Shown here: one piece after another, positions 15,440-21,904 of the stretch
How the letters are laid out: each line of letters begins with the position of its first letter
Position numbering within the stretch: the first letter of the stretch is position 1
Origin: Collinsella sp.
GTDB taxonomy: Bacteria > Actinomycetota > Coriobacteriia > Coriobacteriales > Coriobacteriaceae
Assembly: GCA_014871665.1 (NCBI GenBank)
Contig: WGSL01000021.1
Span: 1 to 29,584 of the forward strand
DNA length: 29,584 bases
Direction: 5' to 3'
Notes under the pieces: model-generated
Databases searched by the model: none
Told to the model about the DNA's origin: nothing
What the model saw: only the letters and a program-made list of their open reading frames with translations
Translations under genes and position numbers: made by a program

Positions 15440-16453
15440 ATGCCGGATAACGGGTCAATACAAAAAAGAGACGCGCACGAGATGGCTCATGGACGTCCTG
15501 TCCAGATAACCGAGCACACGACGGTAACCGAGCTGCAGCCCAGTCTGTCCGATGTCGTGTGCGCAAACAAAAAACTGCAGATTGGCTTTATCGTTGCGCT
15601 CGTGGTACTGGCGCTGCTGTCGGGCTTTGTGGCTCGTCCGCATTTCGCCGATACCAAAACTTGGGACTCCACCATCGAGGTCATCGATCAAAAGAAGGGC
15701 AATGTTTTGGCGCTCACGACCTCGTGCGTCGCCCTATCTGCGGGTATCACTGCACTGCCGGGTGATACGGGAACGCCGGTTGCCGAGCAGCTCGCACAGC
15801 TTTCGGGTAACTTGGGCATCGTGCTTGCCGTGCTCTACCTCGAGAAATACCTGCTGACCATTTTGTGGTCGGTTGGTCTGGGCATCCTGATTCCGTTTGC
15901 GCTGGTGCTCTTTGCAGTGTCGCTTGGCATTCACGGACGCTGGAGTACGAGCACGGTCATTCGCCGCGTGGCAACGCGTGTGCTGGTGGTCGCCATAATT
16001 GGCATGGCGTTGGTGCCTGCAAGCGTTTGGGTGTCGCAGAAGGTCGACGAAACGTATCGCGTTAGCATCGAGCAAGCCGAGCAAAAGGCGGCTGACGCTG
16101 CGGGTGCGGCAGATAGCGACAGCTCCAAAGCAAGCAAGAAAAAGACCGAGTCCACAGAGTCCAAGAATGTGCTTGAGCAGCTTGCCGACGGCGCCTCGGG
16201 TCTCGTCACATCGGTGACCAGCGGTGCCAAGCAGATGACCAATGAAATTGTGCAGCAGGTGACCGACCTTATCGAAGGCGTCATCGTGATGATCGTGACC
16301 TCGTGCGTGATTCCATTGCTGGTGCTCGCGGCGTTTTTGTGGCTGGGACACACGCTGTTGGGGATTGATATCTCCGGTCCCGCGAACTATTTGACGGGCC
16401 GCTTTCTGAGCGCTCCGTCCAAGCACGCCAAGAAGAGCGTACGGTCTGAGTAA
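15440..16453 (+). CDS. Uncharacterised multi-span membrane protein
   Basis: I do not recognise this 337-residue protein. It has a polar N-terminus (1-43), hydrophobic segments at about 46-64, 124-162 (two adjoining), 178-197 and 279-303, and a Lys-rich tail. Residues 92-140, with the motif ALPGDTGTPVAEQLAQL leading to YLEKYLLT, look like a conserved core. Residues 205-275 are a charged Ala/Ser/Lys-rich stretch that could be a coiled coil or extracytoplasmic loop. GAGGAGG lies before the ATG, and a strong terminator follows at 16490, so it is a single-gene unit. It has no visible enzymatic or transport motif and nothing but position links it to lactose use. Confidence 0.75.
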   Translation: MPDNGSIQKRDAHEMAHGRPVQITEHTTVTELQPSLSDVVCANKKLQIGFIVALVVLALLSGFVARPHFADTKTWDSTIEVIDQKKGNVLALTTSCVALSAGITALPGDTGTPVAEQLAQLSGNLGIVLAVLYLEKYLLTILWSVGLGILIPFALVLFAVSLGIHGRWSTSTVIRRVATRVLVVAIIGMALVPASVWVSQKVDETYRVSIEQAEQKAADAAGAADSDSSKASKKKTESTESKNVLEQLADGASGLVTSVTSGAKQMTNEIVQQVTDLIEGVIVMIVTSCVIPLLVLAAFLWLGHTLLGIDISGPANYLTGRFLSAPSKHAKKSVRSE

Positions 16454-16489
16454 CTAAAACAGCTGTATATACCGGGATATACCGCCGAA

Positions 16490-16523
16490 GGGCGGCCGAG
16501 ATGCGTTCTCGGCCGCCCTTTTT
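16490..16523 (+). terminator. Intrinsic terminator of the membrane protein gene
   Basis: GGGCGGCCGAG (16490-16500) pairs perfectly with CTCGGCCGCCC (16508-16518) across a 7-base loop and runs into TTTTT. Confidence 0.92.
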
Positions 16524-16559
16524 GTTTGATGAATACGTGGCAGGCTAGGTTTTTCCCGA

Positions 16560-16677
16560 TTCCAAACGGTCAGCAATCATCCGTAAACGGTATTTGTTCA
16601 AAAAAGAACAAAGACAAACAAAAAATTGTTGCAGTCGGTGTTCGAATGTGTTCAAATAAACATGAACAGTGAAGAAC
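16560..16677. promoter_or_regulatory. Regulatory region of lacA: two-box element and GTTC/GAAC array
   Basis: On the minus strand CCGTTTACGG begins at 16590 and CCGTTTGG at 16569, 21 bp apart, the shared two-box element. Downstream TTGTTC and GAACAA (16595-16610) form an inverted repeat around six A. GTTC at 16640 and 16650 face GAAC at 16664 and 16674, each pair 10 bp apart, giving an inverted pair of direct repeats. Binding by the DeoR-type LacR is inferred. No convincing -10/-35 pair was identified. Confidence 0.55.
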
Positions 16678-16762
16678 CGCACATTCAGATGCCCGGACCT
16701 GAACGCGATTCAACACTTCCAAACAGAAACTACGCACCTGCGTATCTCTCAAGGAGGATGTC

Positions 16763-17191
16763 ATGAGGGTTGTAATCGCTTCCGATGCCGACGGTATGTC
16801 GATGAAGGAGTCCATCAAGGAGATGCTCATCGCCGACGGTCACGAGGTCGTCGACTATTCTGAGACCCCTGCCGCGGACTTTGTCGATTCCGCGACCGCC
16901 GTTGCCAAGGACCTGCTGGAGCACAAGGATTCCCAGGGCTTCGCATTCGATAAGTACGGCGTCGGCTCCTATATGGCCGCCGTCAAGATTAAGGGCATGG
17001 TCGTCGCCAACATTTCCGACGAGCGTTCCGCTTACATGACCCGCGAGCACAACGGCTCGCGCATGGTCACCATGGGCCCGGGCGTTGTGGGCACCGAGGT
17101 CGCCAAGAAGATCGCCCGCGAGTTCCTGCGCGCCCAGTACGCCGGCGGCCGTCACCAGATCCGTGTCGACATGCTCAACAAGATGGCCTAA
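16763..17191 (+). CDS. lacA: Galactose-6-phosphate isomerase subunit LacA
   Basis: One subunit of the LacAB isomerase that converts galactose-6-phosphate to tagatose-6-phosphate in the cytoplasm. The 142 residues belong to the RpiB/LacAB sugar-phosphate isomerase fold. The motif ISDERSAYMTREHNGSRMV (about 84-102) is diagnostic of LacA, and the segment around YGVGSYMAA lacks the catalytic Cys found in LacB and RpiB, as expected for this subunit. Consensus AAGGAGG lies 5 bases before the ATG. It is first in the lacA-lacB-lacX-lacC group, 63 bp before lacB, behind a dense regulatory region. Confidence 0.95.
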   Translation: MRVVIASDADGMSMKESIKEMLIADGHEVVDYSETPAADFVDSATAVAKDLLEHKDSQGFAFDKYGVGSYMAAVKIKGMVVANISDERSAYMTREHNGSRMVTMGPGVVGTEVAKKIAREFLRAQYAGGRHQIRVDMLNKMA

Positions 17192-17254
17192 CGAGAGCCA
17201 CCGAGAACTCGAACTTCTACCTCAACTTGTGAATTCAGACGAAAGGACGTTCTG

Positions 17255-17779
17255 ATGAAGAAGACCATCGCAATCGGTTGCGACCATATCGTTACGGACG
17301 AGAAGATCTATCTGGCCGACCGCCTGGAGCAGGCTGGCTACAAGGTGCTCGACTGCGGCACCTACAGCCACACCCGTACGCACTATCCCATCTACGGTAA
17401 GGCCGTGGGCGAGGCTGTTGCCAGCGGCAAGGCCGACTTTGGCGTGGCCCTGTGCGGCACCGGCATTGGCATCACCAACGCCGTCAACAAGGTTCCCGGC
17501 GCCCGCTGTGCCCTGGTTCGCGACATGACCTCTGCCCTGTATGCCCGTCGCGAGCTCAACGCCAACATCGTGGGCTTTGGCGGCAAGATCACCGGCGAGT
17601 TCCTGATGGCCGATATCATGCTTGCCTTCCTGGAGGAGCCCTACGAGAAGACCCCCGAGCACGATGCCCTGATCGCCAAGATCGATGCCTGCAATAAGGC
17701 CGACGCCGAGGCTCAGGCTGACCCGCACTTCTTTGACGAGTTCCTCGAGAAGTGGGACCGCGGCGAGTACCACGACTAA
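17255..17779 (+). CDS. lacB: Galactose-6-phosphate isomerase subunit LacB
   Basis: The partner of LacA in galactose-6-phosphate isomerase. The 174 residues match the usual LacB length. It shows the RpiB/LacAB fold motifs IAIGCDH (5-11), the active-site Cys in ALCGTGIGITNAVNKVPGAR, and RDMTSALYARRELNANIVGFGG. AAAGGA lies about 7 bases upstream. A perfect 12-bp hairpin begins four bases after its stop codon and introduces a structured element (17784-17930), so lacX and lacC downstream may be expressed at a different level. Confidence 0.96.
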   Translation: MKKTIAIGCDHIVTDEKIYLADRLEQAGYKVLDCGTYSHTRTHYPIYGKAVGEAVASGKADFGVALCGTGIGITNAVNKVPGARCALVRDMTSALYARRELNANIVGFGGKITGEFLMADIMLAFLEEPYEKTPEHDALIAKIDACNKADAEAQADPHFFDEFLEKWDRGEYHD

Positions 17780-17783
17780 GGAG

Positions 17784-17930
17784 GTTACGCGGTTTTGACA
17801 AACCGCGTAACGGGTCGACACTGCGAAGCCATCTGGCGGGCAATCTGCCGTTCAGCTTCGACGGCATGACCAGAAGGTCAATGCCGCCTCGCTTCACGGC
17901 ACCTTGCCTCACCAGCTGGCTTCTCGCTGA
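17784..17930 (+). ncRNA. Structured element copy 1, 3' of lacB (candidate RNA)
   Basis: A perfect 12-bp hairpin (17784-17811) is followed by nested stems: P1 17825-17836 with 17912-17923 (one mismatch), P2 TGCCGT with ACGGCA (17846-17851/17896-17901), and P3 17862-17871 with 17876-17886, tipped by GACC-AGAA-GGTC with one bulged A. Copy 2 at 20043 keeps every stem with different bases, while joining segments keep almost the same sequence and length. This covariation argues for a functional structure rather than a protein. No T-run follows. Transcription and strand are inferred from position behind lacB. Confidence 0.6.
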
Positions 17931-18154
17931 CGTTGAGCTGATCCGTGGGGTCGCCTCTGTTGTTGCGAAGCTTTCCGGTTCGGTAAGCTGCTCCGATAAC
18001 ACGTTTGCTTGCTTGGCTTGAGTGCTTCGTTTTGGCGGTACCCGGCATTCTGCAGCTTTTCAATTGACGGCTCGCGTTTCTGTGAGGGGGCGCGGGCCGG
18101 TTTTCTATCAGCCCTATTGACTTGGCGGGCTGTCGTAAGAAAGGGAAGGCTCCT

Positions 18155-19036
18155 GTGGAGTTTGTTCTTGATAACGGTTCTATCCGCGTAGCACTGAGCA
18201 CGGCGGGCGGGTCGTTCACTTCTATTGCGGCCAACGGCCGTGAGTACCTGTGGCAGGGTGACCCGGCGGTCTGGTCGGGCCAGGCACCCATTTGTTTCCC
18301 GATCTGCGGCGGCCTTCGTGACGGTCGCGCAATGACCATGGGCGGCCGCGAGGTCAAGCTCGCCCGCCACGGCTTTGCTCGCAAACAGGAGTGGAAGCTC
18401 GAGGAGCAGGCCGACAACATGGTCGCGCTGAGCCTAAGCTCTGCCGACCATGCCGAGTTGCTCGAGCAGTACCCGTATCCGTTTAAGATCGTTGCTCGTT
18501 ACACGATCGATGCGGAGAAGGTGGCCGTGTCGTACGAGGTGACCAATGAGGGCACCGAGGACATGCCGTTCTTTGTGGGCGGTCACCCTGGCTTTAAGTG
18601 CCCGCTTGACGAGGGCGAGTCCTATGACGACTACGAGCTTCGTTTCGATCAGCGCGAGGCCGCCGAGCTCTGTACTGCCGTTCCCGCGACGGGCCTGATT
18701 GATGTTGAGCATCGCAGCAAGAACCCGATGGTTGGCCATGACCTGCCGCTGACCCACGAACTCTTTGACTTCGCGGAGACCATCTTTGACGTGCTCGAGA
18801 GCCGCGTGGTTACGTTGACCAAGAAAACCGAGGACAAGGGCGTGCGCCTGACGTTCCCCGATATGCCGTACCTGATTGTGTGGAGCAAGCCCGAGGGCGA
18901 CTTTGTGGCCGTGGAACCGTGGGGCGGCCTGTCCACCTGCTCCGACGAGGACGATAATCTGGAGCACAAGCGCGGCTGCCTGGTGGCCAAGCCGGGGGAG
19001 ACCGTCACCCGCGGCTTTGAGATCGAGATCCTTTAA
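18155..19036 (+). CDS. lacX: Aldose 1-epimerase family protein (LacX type)
   Basis: A 293-residue galactose-mutarotase-like protein of the LacX type, a gene also found in lactic acid bacterial lac operons. H72 (RHGF), H144 (GGHPGFKCPL) and E254 (VAVEPWGG) occupy the expected catalytic positions. The expected role is interconverting alpha and beta anomers of galactose or a galactose phosphate, which would feed GalK or LacAB; the true substrate of LacX proteins is not settled. The GTG at 18155 is chosen because AAGGGAAGG lies 5 bases upstream; a TTG at 18122 would only add a short polar leader. It lies 375 bp after lacB, across structured element copy 1, and 56 bp before lacC. Confidence 0.85.
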   Translation: MEFVLDNGSIRVALSTAGGSFTSIAANGREYLWQGDPAVWSGQAPICFPICGGLRDGRAMTMGGREVKLARHGFARKQEWKLEEQADNMVALSLSSADHAELLEQYPYPFKIVARYTIDAEKVAVSYEVTNEGTEDMPFFVGGHPGFKCPLDEGESYDDYELRFDQREAAELCTAVPATGLIDVEHRSKNPMVGHDLPLTHELFDFAETIFDVLESRVVTLTKKTEDKGVRLTFPDMPYLIVWSKPEGDFVAVEPWGGLSTCSDEDDNLEHKRGCLVAKPGETVTRGFEIEIL

Positions 19037-19092
19037 CGAGCTATCGTATGTTTGGGGTCGCGCGTGTCGTGCCCCGGAAACAGGAGTTCAAT

Positions 19093-20028
19093 ATGATTCT
19101 GACCGTTACCATGAACCCGTCGATTGATACGCGCTATCAGCTCGACAAGCTGATCATCGACGATGTTAACCGTGTGACACCCGAAAAGACCGCTGGCGGC
19201 AAGGGCCTCAACGTGAGTCGCGTGCTGCTGCAGCTGGGTGACGACGTGCTCGCGACCGGCCTGCTCGGCGGCCACATGGGTGCCTATATGGCCGAGCTTA
19301 TGGATGCCGACGGCGTCAAGAACGACTTTGTGCCCATCGCCGGTGAGACGCGCATTTGCTTGAATATTCTGCACGAGGGCAATCAGACCGAGCTGCTGGA
19401 GAGCGGCCCGCAGATCGCCCCGGCCGAGCTCGAGGCCTTTACGGCCAAGTTCGCCGAGCTTGCAGCGAAGGCGGACGTTGTGACGCTTTCGGGCTCGCTG
19501 CCGCGTGGCGTCGATGCCGGCTACTATGCCGAGCTCGTCAAGATCGCCGAGGAGGCGGGCGCCAAGGTGCTGCTCGACACCTCGGGTGCATCGCTGGAGG
19601 CCGCGCTGGAGTTCGACGCTAAGCCTGAGCTCGTAAAGCCCAACCTGACCGAGATTAACGGCCTGCTGGGTACGTCCTTTACGACCGATGATGTCGATGC
19701 CCTGCGCGAGGCGCTTGCCGCCGATGACCGTTTTGCCGGTATCCCCTGGGTTGTCGTTTCGATGGGCGCTGCCGGTTCGGTGGGCTTCCATGAGGGCCGT
19801 GCGTTCCGTGCCAAGACGCCCGCGATTGCGGCTGTGAACGCGACGGGTTCCGGCGACTCGACCATCGCCGGCTTTGCACATGCCATTGCTGCTGGTGCCG
19901 ACGACGTCACGGTGCTCAAGACCGCCAATACCTGCGGCAAGCTCAACGCCATGGATCCCAAGACCGGCCACCTGGTCATGGACCGCTGGGACGAGATCTA
20001 CAACAACGTTGAAGTAACGGAGCTTTAG
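19093..20028 (+). CDS. lacC: Tagatose-6-phosphate kinase (PfkB family)
   Basis: A 311-residue PfkB-family kinase expected to phosphorylate tagatose-6-phosphate to tagatose-1,6-bisphosphate using ATP. The first PfkB signature, AGGKGLNVSRVL, is at 34-45 and the second, NATGSGDSTIAGF, at 249-261 with catalytic base D255. The N-terminus MILTVTMNPSIDTRY is typical of LacC and 1-phosphofructokinases; context next to lacAB favours LacC. AGGAG lies 7 bases before the ATG at 19093; an in-frame ATG at 19048 is less likely. The stop codon is followed within 15 bases by structured element copy 2. Confidence 0.9.
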   Translation: MILTVTMNPSIDTRYQLDKLIIDDVNRVTPEKTAGGKGLNVSRVLLQLGDDVLATGLLGGHMGAYMAELMDADGVKNDFVPIAGETRICLNILHEGNQTELLESGPQIAPAELEAFTAKFAELAAKADVVTLSGSLPRGVDAGYYAELVKIAEEAGAKVLLDTSGASLEAALEFDAKPELVKPNLTEINGLLGTSFTTDDVDALREALAADDRFAGIPWVVVSMGAAGSVGFHEGRAFRAKTPAIAAVNATGSGDSTIAGFAHAIAAGADDVTVLKTANTCGKLNAMDPKTGHLVMDRWDEIYNNVEVTEL

Positions 20029-20053
20029 AGTTACGGCGTCGAGTTACGGCGTT
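20028..20053. repeat. 13-bp tandem duplication at the lacC stop
   Basis: GAGTTACGGCGTC (20028-20040) is followed directly by GAGTTACGGCGTT (20041-20053). The second unit is the left arm of the copy 2 hairpin, so this looks like a small duplication of that arm. Confidence 0.7.
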
Positions 20054-20190
20054 TTACCAAACGCCGTAACCTACCGACGCTGCGCGGGCCGCATTTGGAC
20101 AATCTGACGTTCAACTTCAAGGGCGCGACCAGAAGGTCAGCGCCCTTTCGTTTCACGTCACCTTGTCTCAAATGCGGCCCGCTCGCTGTC
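20043..20190 (+). ncRNA. Structured element copy 2, 3' of lacC (candidate RNA)
   Basis: Same plan as copy 1: a perfect 12-bp hairpin (20043-20070), a perfect 14-bp P1 (20084-20097/20169-20182), P2 TGACGT/ACGTCA (20105-20110/20155-20160), and P3 GGGCGC/GCGCCC (20121-20126/20140-20145) ending in GACC-AGAA-GGTC with the same bulged A. P1 bases are almost wholly different from copy 1 yet pair perfectly. Small open frames through it resemble those in copy 1 only because the DNA is related. Confidence 0.6.
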
Positions 20191-20236
20191 GTTTCCAAGA
20201 CATCGGCGTTGCCTTGCTTCGGGAATGTGGCAGATA

Positions 20237-20275
20237 GGGACGTTCCTTTTCTGCCGGCAGTTTGGGACACTCCTT
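20237..20275 (+). repeat. 39-bp direct repeat, left of the ATPase gene
   Basis: It begins GGGACGTTCCTT and ends TTTGGGACACTCCTT, with the palindrome CTGCCGGCAG between. It matches 37 of 39 bases of 21748-21786 in the same orientation. Confidence 0.85.
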
Positions 20276-20298
20276 ACGGGACACCCCCTCCACAGCGC

Positions 20299-21600
20299 CT
20301 ATGCCAGCTTGTCGATTTGCCCAATCTCCCAGAGCGGAATGTTGACGAGCGTGCCCTCGTCTCTATATGCCGCTAACGATGTTCTCACGCAGCGCTCGAG
20401 CTTGAACTTCTCGCAGGCAATCCTCAGGCTCTTTGCTTTGAGATTCTCTGCCGCCTTGACCTCGAGCGGAAGCACGGTCCCCGCATGGTCGATGGCAAAG
20501 TCAGTCTCTGCATTGCCGGAGGAGGATGACCAATACGCGGGAGTTTTGCCTTGGAGCAAAAGCTCCTGTGCGACGTATTGCTCGGTCAGCGAGCCTTTGA
20601 ACTCCGTAAAAACAGCGGGCCCGTTCAGAACAATGGCTGGCGTGAGGCCGGAGAGTGCTCCGAGGATGCCGATGTCGATGCAGAACAGCTTGAAGCCCGA
20701 GAGGTCCTCGTAGCTTGTGAGCGGTGCTCTTAGGGCGGAAACACGTGGTACCTTATGAACGATTCCATAGTCCATGAGCCACTGGAGGCTTTCCTCAAAA
20801 TCGCGTGCGCGCGCCCCGGGACGAAGCGCGCCGTAGACGAACTTCTTGTTTTCCTTTGCGAGCTGGCCGGGAAGGGATTTCCAAACCAGCCTCATGCGCT
20901 CGACGATGCGGGCTGGCGCATGCTTGCCAAAATCGGATTCATAAGCTTCGATGATTTGCTGCTGAAGCCTGTGGGCCTCGATGAAATCGTGGGAGGCGGC
21001 GAAAGCGGAGACAACTTCTGGCATGCCACCGACAACGAGGTATTCCTTGAGTAGGCGCTCGAGCTTTTCGGAAACGTTTGCCAGCAGGTCCATGCCTGCG
21101 GTAAGGATGGCATCTGCGAGCGGATCGCCATCGACGGCACGAACGAACTCGACAAACCCCATGGGGCGCATGGTGAGCTGGTCGATCTTGCCGACGGGGA
21201 ACGACTCGTTTTCGCGTCGGAGCGCGAGCCCCATATAGGAGCCGGCTGCCACGATATGGTATTCCGGCGCCAGCTCGTTGAAGTATTTGAGCGAGGTGAT
21301 GCCACGCGGCGCCTCCTGGATTTCGTCGAAGATGATGAGCGTGTCTGTCGGCGTTATGGTCTGGCCGCGCAGGAGCTCTATCTGGGAGATGATGCGTTTG
21401 GGGTCAAGGCTTCCGTCGAACAGCGAACGTGCGCCCGGTTCGAGCATAAAGTCAAAACGGATGACGTTTTGATACTGCTGGCCTGCGAATTCGTTGAGAA
21501 GCCAGGTTTTTCCCGTCTGGCGGGCCCCCTTAAGCAGGAGGGGCTTGCGGTTTGCCCTAGATTTCCAAGCGATGAGTTCGTCCATTAGCTGTCGCTGCAT
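20299..21600 (-). CDS. AAA ATPase with DUF4143-type C-terminal domain
   Basis: A 433-residue P-loop ATPase of the large family with a C-terminal DUF4143 domain. Walker A is GARQTGKT (25-32), Walker B LIIFDEIQ (88-95), and VAAGSYMG (117-124) resembles sensor 1. The C-terminus carries a PD-(D/E)xK-like pattern: E365/D367 in NAETDF and E380-V-K382. The role of this family is poorly defined; members are often accessory and mobile. AGGGGG lies 5 bases before the ATG. It is unrelated to sugar use, sits between lacC and galT, and is bounded by 39-bp direct repeats and preceded by a 33-bp tandem repeat, all signs of an inserted unit. Confidence 0.85.
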   Translation of the reverse strand: MQRQLMDELIAWKSRANRKPLLLKGARQTGKTWLLNEFAGQQYQNVIRFDFMLEPGARSLFDGSLDPKRIISQIELLRGQTITPTDTLIIFDEIQEAPRGITSLKYFNELAPEYHIVAAGSYMGLALRRENESFPVGKIDQLTMRPMGFVEFVRAVDGDPLADAILTAGMDLLANVSEKLERLLKEYLVVGGMPEVVSAFAASHDFIEAHRLQQQIIEAYESDFGKHAPARIVERMRLVWKSLPGQLAKENKKFVYGALRPGARARDFEESLQWLMDYGIVHKVPRVSALRAPLTSYEDLSGFKLFCIDIGILGALSGLTPAIVLNGPAVFTEFKGSLTEQYVAQELLLQGKTPAYWSSSSGNAETDFAIDHAGTVLPLEVKAAENLKAKSLRIACEKFKLERCVRTSLAAYRDEGTLVNIPLWEIGQIDKLA

Positions 21601-21643
21601 ACTGCCCCCTAACGATCATGGTCAGTATAAAACCGTTTTGGTC

Positions 21644-21742
21644 TTTCCATCGAAAAATGTGGGAGTAAATCACGTTTTTCCATCGAATAATGTGTGAGGC
21701 AACCACGTTTTTCCATCGAATAATGTGGGGGTTTAGGTCGGC
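21644..21742 (-). repeat. Three 33-bp tandem repeats upstream of the ATPase gene
   Basis: TTTCCATCGA recurs at 21644, 21677 and 21710, exactly 33 bp apart, each followed by AAAATGTG or ATAATGTG. The core between units is nearly identical for about 20 bases. The array begins 44 bp upstream of the ATPase start, over its promoter region, so it may be an operator-like iteron set. A small minus-strand frame repeats HIIRWKN only because 33 is a multiple of three. Confidence 0.75.
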
Positions 21743-21747
21743 ACCTG

Positions 21748-21786
21748 GGGACGTTCCTTCTCTGCCGGCAGTTTGGAACACTCCTT
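21748..21786 (+). repeat. 39-bp direct repeat, right of the ATPase gene
   Basis: Second copy of the repeat at 20237-20275, two mismatches in 39. Together they enclose about 1.47 kb holding only the ATPase gene and its 33-bp repeats. Confidence 0.85.
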
Positions 21787-21815
21787 GTTTTGGTGCAAAT
21801 TAGCTACCCTTGCAT

Positions 21816-21855
21816 CAGAAAACGGCGCCCGTCGGCGATGTTGCCGGCGGGCGCC
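21816..21855 (-). terminator. Probable terminator of galK-galT
   Basis: GGCGCCCG-T-CGGC (21824-21836) pairs with GCCG-G-CGGGCGCC (21843-21855). On the minus strand the stem is followed by GTTTTCTG. The T-run is short, so termination may be partial. Confidence 0.6.
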
Positions 21856-21904
21856 GTGGTCGTGTTGGCGCTATCTATTGCGGGCGTGCGTTCGAGCTCG
21901 CGTG

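Noticed and set aside
17752..18021. Possible small protein 3' of lacB, similar to a frame at 20095-20376
   Set aside because: The similarity follows from the related structured DNA elements; base changes preserve pairing rather than codons, and neither frame has a good ribosome site.
20299..21600. The ATPase as a sugar-pathway regulator
   Set aside because: It has no sensor or DNA-binding domain of that kind, and its repeat-bounded position suggests an accessory insertion.
21557..21781. 74-codon minus-strand frame with repeated HIIRWKN peptide
   Set aside because: The repeat comes from 33-bp DNA units whose length is a multiple of three; the frame overlaps the ATPase start out of frame.
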